This document shows positions 17,076-26,148 of a stretch of DNA of 64,000 nt, one piece after another. Below the pieces are notes generated by a model. It ran no database searches. It was not told where the DNA came from and worked only from the letters and a program-made list of their open reading frames with translations. Position numbers and translations under genes: made by a program. How positions within the stretch are numbered: position 1 is the first letter of the stretch; every line of letters starts with the position of its first letter. Source of the stretch: Roseivirga sp. (GTDB lineage Bacteria > Bacteroidota > Bacteroidia > Cytophagales > Cyclobacteriaceae); contig JAAWWF010000010.1 of the NCBI GenBank assembly GCA_021404565.1, forward strand, positions 1 through 64,000, written 5' to 3'.

Positions 17076-18191
17076 ATGGATACCAAGCGCAGAGATCTAT
17101 TGAAGTTATTGCCTTTGGGGGCAGCCTTCCCCTGGCAGCTTATGAACGACCTGGTCGATGGCACCAATCAACCCAATCCCGGACTAAAGCAAGACCTTGA
17201 ACAGCTCTACAAAAAGGCAATGATCATTGATGGACTGGTCATCCCACGCGGCTGGGATGAGGATTCGTTCAAGGCACTGACCAAGTCTGGTTATACAGGC
17301 TTCAATGCTTCCCTGGCCTCCGGAAATCTAAAAGTAGCATTGGCGGCACTGGCCGACTGGAGAAAACGGGTGAAAGAAAATTCGGATAAGCTTATTCATG
17401 CCACAACTGCCCGGCATTTTGTAGAGGCAAAGAAAGAAAACAAGACTGCCGTTATGTTTGGCTTTCAGAATGCCACCATGATTGAAAAGTCAATTGATAA
17501 CATTAATACCCTCTATGATGCCGGTACTCGTTGGATACAGTTGACCTACAATCAAAGAAACCTGCTGGGCGATGGCTGTACTGAACGGACCAATGCCGGA
17601 CTTTCTGACTTTGGTATTGAGGCCGTAGAGCGGATGAACGAGCTGGGCATTGTGGTGGATCTCTCGCACTGTGGCAGGCAGACCACGAATGATGGGATAA
17701 AATTCAGCAAGACCGGAGCCAGTCTGAACCATACCATGTGTGAGGCCCTCTACAAAAATCACCCAAGAGCCAAAACAGATGCACAGATCAAGGCCATGGC
17801 AGACAAAGGTGGGGTCATCGGCATTATTTGTCTGGGCTATATGATCGGCCCCGACCCCGGAGGAGAGACTACTTTAGATTCCTATGTTGACCATATAGAC
17901 CATGCTGTGAAAATAGCCGGCATCGATCATGTGGGTGTAGCGGCTGACTTTGCCATACAGGGCCTGGAAGCAGACGGAGCTACCCGTGAAAACTGGTATG
18001 TGCCGCGCCTCACCCGATTCAAGCCTTCCTATCAGGTACGCTGGCCTCCCTGGATTCCTGAGCTGGACAAACCCAATCGCTACAGGTCTGTTGCCAGATT
18101 GTTACAGAAGCGAGGTTATAGCTCAGGAGATATTGAAAAAATTCTGGGTCAGAACTGGCTTAGGTATTTCAGAGAAACACTGAAATCCTAA
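17076..18191 (+). CDS. M19-type (membrane dipeptidase-like) amidohydrolase, Tat-exported, with altered metal site
   Basis: A 371-residue protein with a twin-arginine type signal (KRRDLLKLLPLG). The TIM-barrel fold of the renal dipeptidase family is shown by YNQRNLLGDG, GIVVDLSHCG (about 190-199), SLNHTMCEAL, AMADKGGVIGI and GIDHVGVAADF. The family uses a di-zinc site with an HxD pair after the first strand and a Glu after the third. Here the first motif reads IIDGLVIPRGW without His or Asp at the HxD places, and the third reads FGFQN with Gln in place of Glu. The later His residues and the Asp are kept. Related bacterial proteins with this DGL/GFQN form exist, but their substrate is unclear to me. 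It heads an operon with an amidohydrolase (31 bp on) and a RidA-like protein, suggesting breakdown of a peptide- or amide-like compound outside the cytoplasm. Confidence 0.82.
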   Translation: MDTKRRDLLKLLPLGAAFPWQLMNDLVDGTNQPNPGLKQDLEQLYKKAMIIDGLVIPRGWDEDSFKALTKSGYTGFNASLASGNLKVALAALADWRKRVKENSDKLIHATTARHFVEAKKENKTAVMFGFQNATMIEKSIDNINTLYDAGTRWIQLTYNQRNLLGDGCTERTNAGLSDFGIEAVERMNELGIVVDLSHCGRQTTNDGIKFSKTGASLNHTMCEALYKNHPRAKTDAQIKAMADKGGVIGIICLGYMIGPDPGGETTLDSYVDHIDHAVKIAGIDHVGVAADFAIQGLEADGATRENWYVPRLTRFKPSYQVRWPPWIPELDKPNRYRSVARLLQKRGYSSGDIEKILGQNWLRYFRETLKS

Positions 18192-18222
18192 AAAAAATAT
18201 ATCAACCCTTATTGTTCGACCT

Positions 18223-20250
18223 ATGAAGCATGGCGTTTTTTTGATTCTCGTACTGATGATGTACGGCTGCTCTTCTCCTTCCCCAAGCTGGGAAGATATC
18301 AATGAAGAGGGTGCCTTTCTGGTATACCGAAGGCAATCGCAGATAGGAGAAGAAAGCTTTAGCATTACCTCAACCAAAGACTCCATTATTGTCCGGTCTC
18401 TACAAGGTGAAAACGAGCGAGGTCGAATCACGGGCGTTCAGGCTGAATTACACCTGGACATGGACCTGTCGCCTACCTACTATGTAAACCAGCGCATTGC
18501 CAATGACGATACGACCAATATTTTCAAACTGGAAGTAAGACCTGATCAGGTTTCGGTATGGGAAAAACACTTTGAGGTTAGCACCTCAGCCACTCCCCCG
18601 ACATTTTTTCCGGTACATAGCAATATCCCTGCTGCTATGGAAATGATGCTGTATCACTACTATTTCAGGCAAGGCCAACCGACTGGCATCACCACCTTAC
18701 CCAGGGGTGAAGTTTCGATTGTTCACAAAGGACAGGATATAGTAGAGATCAAAGGCGAGAAAATTACGCTTGATCGCTACGTGGTCGAAGGTATCAACTG
18801 GGGTGGTCGCACCATCTGGCTTGATGAAGACAAAAATCTGATCGCCCTGGTAAAAGCCAATACTCAAATCAGAGAGTTGGTGAGAAAGGGCTATGAAGAA
18901 GCGCTGCCGATTTTCATAGCCGGTAATGTAACCGAACAAATGAATGCCCTCTCTGATTACACAAGAGATCTTAAGGGAGATCAACCTGAGCTTACGGCTT
19001 TGGTAGGAGGCGATGTGATTGACGGATTAAGCGACATCACCCAAAAAGACATGACCGTCATTATTGAGGATGGTAGAATCAAGAGTATCAAAAGCCGTCT
19101 GCAAACAGGGATACCCGAGAATGCACGCGTCATAGATGTGAGTGGCAAAACCCTGATGCCCGGTCTGTGGGATATGCATGCACATTCCAATCAGGTGCAA
19201 TGGGCACCGGCCTATCTGGCAGGAGGGGTAACTACCATCCGCGATAATGGTAACGAAATTGAATTTGCCACTGCCTTTAGAGATGCTATCGCTATGGAGG
19301 GTGCCCTGGGTCCCGATATTTTACTTGCCGGAATGACGGATGGTGCCGGCATAATGGGAAATGGCGTGATCAGAGCCACTACCCCGGAGGAAGCACGTGA
19401 GGTGGTCGCCATGTATTGTGACAAGGGCTATAAACAAATCAAGATTTACACTTCTATAGAACCGGATGTTTTGAAGGTGCTTGCCGAAGAAGCTCATAAA
19501 AGGGGCATTACCCTTACAGGACATGTGCCAAGAGCAGTAGGGAATACCATCGCAGCAGTAGAAAGCGGAATGAACCAATTAAGTCACCGGGCCTTATTTC
19601 TATCACTTTTATTCCCGGATAAAACTACCACAGAACTGGGGAGAACTTACCTGGCAGACAGCGAGTTAAGCACGGATCAGATTGATAGGGCGACAGCCTT
19701 TTTCCTAAAGCACAATACAGTTTTAGACCCGACCATAGCCCTGAATGTGGTAAGGGGTCTATCCAGGGGGCTGCCTGTAGAAACCGTAGAGCCAGATGCC
19801 GGAAGAATCGCCTATGAATTATTTGAAGGCAAAAGATTTCGAGCCGGTCTGAGTCCTGCCCGCGCAAAACGAGCTCAGGAAGATTATACCATCGCCATGA
19901 AAATTATTGGAGACATGTATAGAGCAGGTGTGCCCATCGTAGCAGGAACAGATAACGTGGTTCCCGTATACAGCCTCTACCTGGAAATAGAAACCTATCA
20001 CAAACTGGGTGGACTCACTCCTTTGGAAGCCATAAAAACGGCTACTATCATACCCGCCAGAGCGATGGGTCTCGATTCAGAAACCGGAACTCTGGAAGTT
20101 GGTAAGGAAGCTGATATTGCGATTCTGGAGAAAAATCCTCTGTTAAATATTGAATATTTAAGGACCGTTTCGGCAGTGGTTACCAATGGAAATTACTACA
20201 AAAGCACCCCGCTATGGAAGGCCGCTGACTTCAAAGCCCGGGAGGATTGA
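18223..20250 (+). CDS. Amidohydrolase lipoprotein (imidazolonepropionase-like) with an extra N-terminal domain
   Basis: A 675-residue lipoprotein: the lipobox LVLMMYGC anchors Cys16. Residues about 20-255 form an unassigned, mostly beta region. The rest is a metal-dependent amidohydrolase: the HxH pair at 319-321 (GLWDMHAH), a candidate carbamylated lysine near 407 (QIKIYTS), His434 (TGHVPR), His455 (LSHR) and an Asp in VAGTDN. The C-terminus (LEVGKEADIAILEKNPL) closes the small beta domain of this family. It hydrolyses C-N bonds, possibly in cyclic amides or dipeptides, on the periplasmic side. It follows the M19-like gene by 31 bp and precedes the RidA-like gene by 51 bp. The substrate is unknown. 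Confidence 0.87.
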   Translation: MKHGVFLILVLMMYGCSSPSPSWEDINEEGAFLVYRRQSQIGEESFSITSTKDSIIVRSLQGENERGRITGVQAELHLDMDLSPTYYVNQRIANDDTTNIFKLEVRPDQVSVWEKHFEVSTSATPPTFFPVHSNIPAAMEMMLYHYYFRQGQPTGITTLPRGEVSIVHKGQDIVEIKGEKITLDRYVVEGINWGGRTIWLDEDKNLIALVKANTQIRELVRKGYEEALPIFIAGNVTEQMNALSDYTRDLKGDQPELTALVGGDVIDGLSDITQKDMTVIIEDGRIKSIKSRLQTGIPENARVIDVSGKTLMPGLWDMHAHSNQVQWAPAYLAGGVTTIRDNGNEIEFATAFRDAIAMEGALGPDILLAGMTDGAGIMGNGVIRATTPEEAREVVAMYCDKGYKQIKIYTSIEPDVLKVLAEEAHKRGITLTGHVPRAVGNTIAAVESGMNQLSHRALFLSLLFPDKTTTELGRTYLADSELSTDQIDRATAFFLKHNTVLDPTIALNVVRGLSRGLPVETVEPDAGRIAYELFEGKRFRAGLSPARAKRAQEDYTIAMKIIGDMYRAGVPIVAGTDNVVPVYSLYLEIETYHKLGGLTPLEAIKTATIIPARAMGLDSETGTLEVGKEADIAILEKNPLLNIEYLRTVSAVVTNGNYYKSTPLWKAADFKARED

Positions 20251-20301
20251 CCTGCTGAGAAATATGGATTATAAATTTTACCCTAACCAAAAACCAACCT
20301 C

Positions 20302-20877
20302 ATGAACAAAGTTATCCCTCGTCATTTCACATACCTGCTTATTGCCATTTTACTCACAGGTTGTGCTCAACAATCTCAACAAAATAAAGAAGCACCTGAG
20401 ACCCCCGAGGCAGGGTATGATCCGGAGGCCCGACTCGCAGAATTGGGGATTACTCTCCCTTCTCCCCCACAACCTGTAGCCAACTATGTAAATGGAGTGC
20501 GAACTGGCAACCTGATCTTTCTGGCAGGCAAGGGACCCAAAAGAGCCGATGGTTCTGAGCTGACCGGCAAGCTGGGCGTAGACATTACCATTGAGCAGGG
20601 TTACGAAGGGGCAAGACTTACCGCTATCAATCAAATGGCGGTATTAAAAGCCATGCTGGGGGATTTGAAGAAAGTAAAGCGCATTGTGAAGGTATTGGGT
20701 ATGGTCAACTGTGATCCCTCATTTGTAGAGCAGCCTGCCGTAATCAATGGCTTTTCTGATCTTATGGTCGAGGTTTTTGGTGATCGTGGCCGTCATGCCA
20801 GGGCAGCAGTAGGCATGGCCTCACTTCCCAGGGCTCAGGCGGTAGAGATAGAGCTGGTGGTGGAGGTTTATGAGTAA
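20302..20877 (+). CDS. RidA/YjgF-family lipoprotein
   Basis: A 191-residue protein with a lipoprotein signal (LLIAILLTGC, Cys21) and a RidA-like domain from about residue 50 to the end: NYVNGVRTGNLIFLAGKGP, GKLGVDITIEQGYEGARL, LGDLKKVKRIVKVLGMVNC, GRHARAAVGMASLP and VEIELVVEVYE. RidA proteins deaminate reactive enamines/imines; the usual catalytic Arg lies in the segment corresponding to RHARAAVG. An exported, lipid-anchored form is unusual compared with cytoplasmic RidA but occurs in this YjgF-like subgroup. As third gene of the operon it may process the product of the two hydrolases. That link is inferred from context only. Confidence 0.88.
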   Translation: MNKVIPRHFTYLLIAILLTGCAQQSQQNKEAPETPEAGYDPEARLAELGITLPSPPQPVANYVNGVRTGNLIFLAGKGPKRADGSELTGKLGVDITIEQGYEGARLTAINQMAVLKAMLGDLKKVKRIVKVLGMVNCDPSFVEQPAVINGFSDLMVEVFGDRGRHARAAVGMASLPRAQAVEIELVVEVYE

Positions 20878-21129
20878 TCATAGCCAATACCTTCACAATA
20901 CACAAAGTCACACCATGTGATAGAATTCAACTGCTATCTTTTCTGATTGTATGATACACAGTGCCAAATAACAACTTAAGCATAAACCCGACATGTTATT
21001 TTGCCATAAGTGTATTTCGATATCTCTCAGTTTGACAATGATTTGGGTATTTACGTAGCAGGTTTGGCCTATATCTATAACCTCTCTACTATTAGAGCTT
21101 TGATCATGAAAAACCACGCCTTAAACGAA

Positions 21130-23955
21130 TCAAATATTAAAGTTGACACGTGCTGACAGGCCATCAAAATCTATAAAGGGGTTCCTGTTGCCCTGTACCT
21201 CATGAATAGTCTGATTTCTATGTAACTCGTAAAGGTCGTCCTCCCGATTTACAGGAAATTCTTCGTCCCATCTTCTTAGCAGATCAATATCGTCAGCAGT
21301 GTAAGCACTAATCTCACCGGGATAACGTACTAAAAAGTATAGAGTGGCTCTGGCCACAATTCCTTTGTGGTTCTCAGGTTCGAAACGACTCTCAGCAGAC
21401 TTACCACAATCAGCAATAATGGCTTCCAGATCATTCAATTCGGGGTCATAATCTGAAAAATCCTTGTAGGGGTGGTTGCTCCTTGACGAATTACACCTCG
21501 GTTCACATGTAAACAAGTGGTGTAAATCTCCTTTCATTGGCTCAGACCTTCCAAACCATGACTGACAAACTACATGTTCACAATTGTAAGGAGCCTGAGC
21601 CTCAAGCTCCTCAATGACCATCAAACGTTGTTGCTCTGAAGTGAAACTTTCAAAGCGACTTCTTTCCTCAAGATATTTGGCATGCCTTAATTCGGTTTCC
21701 AGATCAGCTCTGATAATTTCTTCAACCTCAAATGCTTTATCGCTATAGATACTATTGAGTTGTCCATTAGCTTTGAGATCAATAAGCGGATAAAGGAACT
21801 GTCCCTTTGCTCGTCTATAACTATAAGGTCTCACATGGGTGTCCTTTAAAAGGAGCCCCAGCCTATTATAAAGTTGATCTCCGTCCCCTCCTTCTAAGTT
21901 TATGCCTTCATAATATACTTCTCTATCCTTTTCGTCTTTTTCGGGATTATAATAATTGAGATTTGAAGCCATGAAGGCAGTCACATTGGCATCCGCTCTC
22001 GCCAAGGCCCTATCTGCGTTATTTACAGGGTTGATCTGAGGTGCACAACAGTTTGAACCTGAAGGTAAGGATCTGGTAATATCGGTCGGTTCGTCAGTTT
22101 GATTGTACACCAAACGCATTACAACCGGAGCATGATCAGAATAATCGCGAACATAGTCTCTTATAGATTTATCAAACCTTATTATGGCATTGTCATCATT
22201 CTGTATTTGTCCCAGTTGAGCGTCATTACTCACAATGATATGATCGATCAGAGAGCGATGCCTCCTACCTACATAGGAGATTGCGTCATTACTCGCATCA
22301 TCAGTAGTCAAGGCAAAGAGATCGGGAGAGTCTGTCAGATCATCGAGTACACCGCTATCTATGAGCTCATTCAGATCACCGCCAAGAATTACCGGCAGGT
22401 CATATTCCGCTCTGAGTTTCTCTGTTATAATAGCCAATATACTTGCTGCGAGTCTTCTTCGTTCTTCATTATCAAAGCCAAAACGAGCTTTCAAATGAGC
22501 CACAATCATAATAAACTCAGTATCACCCTCATCTTCTCTGACAGAGCACTTGACAAAGAGCGGCAAACGACCTCCCGCCCAGGCCTTACTGCCTCGTCTC
22601 GTTTTCCTACTGAGTAATCGCTCATATGTCGTGTACACACTGTCAAGTTTTTCGACCTTAGTTGTCTCAATATCATAAAGTACCGCCAGGTCTTGTGTAG
22701 TATCTTCATCTTCTCCATCCCCCATCCGAGCATCATAGTAGACATAGTCCATGTTAATGCCTTTTTGCTGTAAACGCTTTACTACACCGTCCAGAGCTTT
22801 GTCCTGAACTTCGGTAAGCCCAAGTACGTCCATAGACAGCTTGCCAACCAAATCTGCGACCTTGGATATCCTCGTTTGTGAGACTTCATTATTAAAGTGA
22901 CGAATATTCCAGAACCCAATATCTGCAAACCTCCGGTTACCGGTATAATCCGGAACTTCAACCTCCAGATTTGTATCACCCAGAGGAAATAATCCGGCCA
23001 AATCAAAAAATCCCAGCATAGGAGATGTATCCTCAATGTTTGCCAATACTGTTGAGATGGCATCACTCTCATTTGATGTATGCTGACGTCTGATGAGATA
23101 ATCTACTATAGCTGATATCCGGATGCCCTGATTAAGCGCTCCTTTAGTAGCATCACCTTGAATATACTGACCCGCATGATGTAAGGCAACTACCTCCCAT
23201 TCATTGTTATACACCGTTGCTCCTGAGGTACCAGGGTCTGTATCAGTGTGATACTGTATCGTCCTGTCATATACATATTGAACTTTGTTATCGTGGAGGG
23301 CCACTTCTTTTTTTCTTCCCCTTGGATGTTGAATTATATTAACCCGATCATATCGACTAACAGTAGCCGGGTTTCTTGATAAACTGACGGGTGGTACCTC
23401 TTCAATGCCCCTGGTCTCACAACCCACTATCGTAAAATCCAAAGACTTGTTCGTAATGAACAGCTTATCTGGTAGAATATCTACAATCACCTTCTGTCTG
23501 CCTTGCTCGTAAAAAAACTCGGCCACACTATCTTCCGCTACGCTTTTAGATTCCAGAACGTGGTTGTTCGTAAGTATTAATCCATCTCCTATGAGCGTAC
23601 CTGTACCCCAACTCGTAGATGTAGATATCCGACAAATAGCTTTACTCCTGTCTACTGCATCATAAAGAAAACTTATCGGCAAAAGGTTGTTCTTTTTATG
23701 AATCTTTTCGTTGACCCATTCAATTATTTGCTCATTATTCTTTCGTGAAACCTCATCGTTACCCTGCCAATCTGTGAGGTTTTCAGAAAAGCCTACAACA
23801 ACTTCGTTATCCTTTTCCATCTTCCCGGCATGTGAAAGAGCATTGAGAGCTCTTCGTTTTACTATTTGCCGAAAATCCGATGCCAGAAGTTTTTTTGAGT
23901 CTATAAAGTGTTCTTCACCAATTAATTGTAGTGTCTGTTTTTGATTACCATCCAT
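21130..23955 (-). CDS. Trypsin-like protease / EEP nuclease / endonuclease I triple fusion
   Basis: A 941-residue protein with no signal peptide. Residues about 15-100 are an unassigned helical domain. Residues about 105-295 are a trypsin-like protease with His132 (TNNHVL), Asp173 (LDFTIV) and Ser244 (DPGTSGATV). Residues about 342-618 are an endonuclease/exonuclease/phosphatase domain with Asn350 (FWNIRHF), Glu382 (GLTEVQD), His487 (AHLKA), Asp527/Asn529 (GGDLNE) and SDH at 606-608. Residues about 660-935 are an endonuclease I domain with NCEHVVCQSWFG (Glu793/His794), KGDLHHLF and QGNRNPFID. Each catalytic set looks complete. Endonuclease I proteins are normally secreted, so a protein without visible signal that joins two nucleases to a protease is odd. 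A protease-gated nuclease effector, for example in phage defence, is my inference. It is convergent with the RidA operon and has no operon partners. Confidence 0.85.
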   Translation of the reverse strand: MDGNQKQTLQLIGEEHFIDSKKLLASDFRQIVKRRALNALSHAGKMEKDNEVVVGFSENLTDWQGNDEVSRKNNEQIIEWVNEKIHKKNNLLPISFLYDAVDRSKAICRISTSTSWGTGTLIGDGLILTNNHVLESKSVAEDSVAEFFYEQGRQKVIVDILPDKLFITNKSLDFTIVGCETRGIEEVPPVSLSRNPATVSRYDRVNIIQHPRGRKKEVALHDNKVQYVYDRTIQYHTDTDPGTSGATVYNNEWEVVALHHAGQYIQGDATKGALNQGIRISAIVDYLIRRQHTSNESDAISTVLANIEDTSPMLGFFDLAGLFPLGDTNLEVEVPDYTGNRRFADIGFWNIRHFNNEVSQTRISKVADLVGKLSMDVLGLTEVQDKALDGVVKRLQQKGINMDYVYYDARMGDGEDEDTTQDLAVLYDIETTKVEKLDSVYTTYERLLSRKTRRGSKAWAGGRLPLFVKCSVREDEGDTEFIMIVAHLKARFGFDNEERRRLAASILAIITEKLRAEYDLPVILGGDLNELIDSGVLDDLTDSPDLFALTTDDASNDAISYVGRRHRSLIDHIIVSNDAQLGQIQNDDNAIIRFDKSIRDYVRDYSDHAPVVMRLVYNQTDEPTDITRSLPSGSNCCAPQINPVNNADRALARADANVTAFMASNLNYYNPEKDEKDREVYYEGINLEGGDGDQLYNRLGLLLKDTHVRPYSYRRAKGQFLYPLIDLKANGQLNSIYSDKAFEVEEIIRADLETELRHAKYLEERSRFESFTSEQQRLMVIEELEAQAPYNCEHVVCQSWFGRSEPMKGDLHHLFTCEPRCNSSRSNHPYKDFSDYDPELNDLEAIIADCGKSAESRFEPENHKGIVARATLYFLVRYPGEISAYTADDIDLLRRWDEEFPVNREDDLYELHRNQTIHEVQGNRNPFIDFDGLSARVNFNI

Positions 23956-24224
23956 GTCCTTATCATTGAGTTAATAACGCTTTCAAATACATGAATTTAA
24001 GAAAAAAGAGCATCACTATTTTCAGTGATATTTATATACACCTGCCAAGAATAAACTTTTCATTATTATATAATTTCTAAAATTACTATTCTAAATAGCC
24101 GTTAAAAAGTCTCCATCTCAGAGCTTAATAGTCACAATATCCAGGCAAGTAAACAGGTCTGTTTACTGTTGTATTTTTCGAAAGATCGCGAGACTTGTTT
24201 TCAAAACACGAAGTAAAAAGTGTC

Positions 24225-25913
24225 CTACCGCTTGTAGATCCGTCTTCCCTGCAAATAGGTTTGGAGCACCTGAGTCTGATTAATCTGGTTTGGCTGAATC
24301 TCAAAAATATTCTGACTTAGCACTATAAAATCGGCTTCTTTGCCAACCTCTAAAGAGCCCACCTTATCTTCCTGCCTCATGACATAGGCCGCATTGATTG
24401 TATAAGCTTTAACTGCCTCTTCCAGTCTTAACTCCTGTGGTACTCTGGTCACCGCATTCTGAAGTCCCACAAAGGGATTCAAAGCGCTTACGTCCCAATC
24501 ACTACTAAGCGTTATCCTGGCGTTGGCTTCTTTCAGCGTTTTGACTGGTATAAAATTATTATTGAGAGATGGAGTGACCAATGGGTCACTATCGTGCCAG
24601 TATTCGGGTTTTGCATAATCTCCGGCTACCTGCACATCTGCTGTAACGTTAAGTTGGTTGAATCGCGGAAAGTCGGCTTGAGTCACATATTCTACATGAG
24701 TCAATCGATGCCTTCCACTGCCAGATCCACTTTGTTCAATCGCATTTAAGGCCTCAGTCACACCGCGATCACCAATGGTATGCATATGAAAGTCATAGCC
24801 CACTGGTTCCAAAGCTGAAATGTACTGGGCAATCCTTTCCTGGCTAATATAATTCAACCCGTTATTGGTAGGGAAACCGAAGAAATCGATCAGGTAATCA
24901 TCATGCATGGCAGCCGTTGTATTGGACGTAATACCATCTGAATAAAGCTTTATCTGGTTAATTCTCAGTAGGCTGCTGGGGTCGTTTGAATATAGCGACC
25001 GGAAAGTACTTATTTGAAAGTCATCATCTTCTTCAGGGTATATCCATAATCCGAGATTGACCCGCGCTGTCAACTGATTGTTGTCTGCTACCCGTTTCCA
25101 TGTCAAATGCTGATTGCGTTTCCAAAAAGCCCTGGCATCGCAAATAGAGGTAATTCCATTCTTGGCAAGCTCGGGAAGCCCATATTCTAACAGTCCAAAG
25201 TAGTCATTGTCTTCATTGTTTTCGAAGGTCTGGAATGCCATGTCTAACAGCAAATCACCGGCATTGTCCATCAGTAGCCCGTTAGGCTGTCCGTTCTCAT
25301 CCTTCCATATGATACCACCAACCGGGTTGGGTGTACTGGCATCAATCCCGGCCAGTTCCAGTGCCTTTGAATTGGCCCAGACGGTATGTCCTGAGATGGC
25401 CAAAATCGCAATAGCCCTGGTAGTCGATATTTCATCTAAGATTTCAATGGGAGACCTTACATTTTCATCGTAAAAGATGAAAGTCTGGAATCCACCACCG
25501 ATCACCCAGTCTGAGCCTGAGTTTTGATTCACTGCTCTTCGTATTTCTGACGCGTAGTTTTCAGGATTCATTTCCTCCGGTGAAAGGGAAAAATGCACAT
25601 TTAAAGAGCCTGCCTCCAAAGGGTGTGTATGTACATCATGAATTCCCGGCATAACCATTTGTCCATTCAGATTGATAATCTGAGCATTCTCCGTGGCTTC
25701 ATTTTGTATCTCTTCATCAGAACCCAGGGCCACAATGATTCCCTGTCGCACGAGCATGGCCTCTGCCCAAGGCTGATCACCATTTACCGTATAGATTCTT
25801 CCATTGATGTAGGCTTCTTCTACACTTGGACTTGGCTGACTGTCGGTATCATCTGTCTTGCAGGCTGAAAGGATCAACAGGACTGACATGACTACTAGTT
25901 TTAATTGCTTCAT
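24225..25913 (-). CDS. YtcJ-like amidohydrolase lipoprotein
   Basis: A 562-residue protein with a lipoprotein signal (LLILSACKTDD, Cys18). It shows the amidohydrolase 3 family order: AYINGRIYTVNGDQPWAEAM at the start, the metal pair in GIHDVHTHPLEAGS (near 95-103), DWVIGGGFQ, ISGHTVWANSKAL, KLYSDGITSNTTAA, DFHMHTIGDRGVTEAL, LTHVEYV and SSDWDVSALNPF, ending in GSLEVGKEADFIVLSQNIFE. Family members hydrolyse amides or formamides; substrates are mostly unknown. Its lipid anchor places it in the periplasm or at the outer membrane. It is monocistronic, divergent from the LytS/LytTR pair with 235 bp between, so it could be regulated by that system. Confidence 0.9.
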   Translation of the reverse strand: MKQLKLVVMSVLLILSACKTDDTDSQPSPSVEEAYINGRIYTVNGDQPWAEAMLVRQGIIVALGSDEEIQNEATENAQIINLNGQMVMPGIHDVHTHPLEAGSLNVHFSLSPEEMNPENYASEIRRAVNQNSGSDWVIGGGFQTFIFYDENVRSPIEILDEISTTRAIAILAISGHTVWANSKALELAGIDASTPNPVGGIIWKDENGQPNGLLMDNAGDLLLDMAFQTFENNEDNDYFGLLEYGLPELAKNGITSICDARAFWKRNQHLTWKRVADNNQLTARVNLGLWIYPEEDDDFQISTFRSLYSNDPSSLLRINQIKLYSDGITSNTTAAMHDDYLIDFFGFPTNNGLNYISQERIAQYISALEPVGYDFHMHTIGDRGVTEALNAIEQSGSGSGRHRLTHVEYVTQADFPRFNQLNVTADVQVAGDYAKPEYWHDSDPLVTPSLNNNFIPVKTLKEANARITLSSDWDVSALNPFVGLQNAVTRVPQELRLEEAVKAYTINAAYVMRQEDKVGSLEVGKEADFIVLSQNIFEIQPNQINQTQVLQTYLQGRRIYKR

Positions 25914-26148
25914 TATTCGCGTATTTGCTTTATCACTTTTTACAGGTAGCGAGCCGTTATACAGACTGGCTTGAGGCTAAGATGTAGGGAATACTATCTG
26001 CGAAAAAATTAAATCAACCAACTGAAGCTGGATGGTAATGAAATGATCATTTTCAGGAATATGGACAAAATACGAGCTCTTGTTCCCAAAAATTGGCATT
26101 TCATTACATGCATATGCTTTTATAGCTGAACCGTTATACATTTGATCT

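Noticed and set aside
21130-23955. Reading the nuclease fusion as a frameshift join of separate genes
   Set aside because: The frame is open throughout in one reading frame and each domain border has linker-like sequence.
26134-26141. TACATTTG as promoter of the LytS-like kinase gene
   Set aside because: It ends a few bases before the start codon and no TTTG lies 19 nt upstream, so it would need leaderless transcription.
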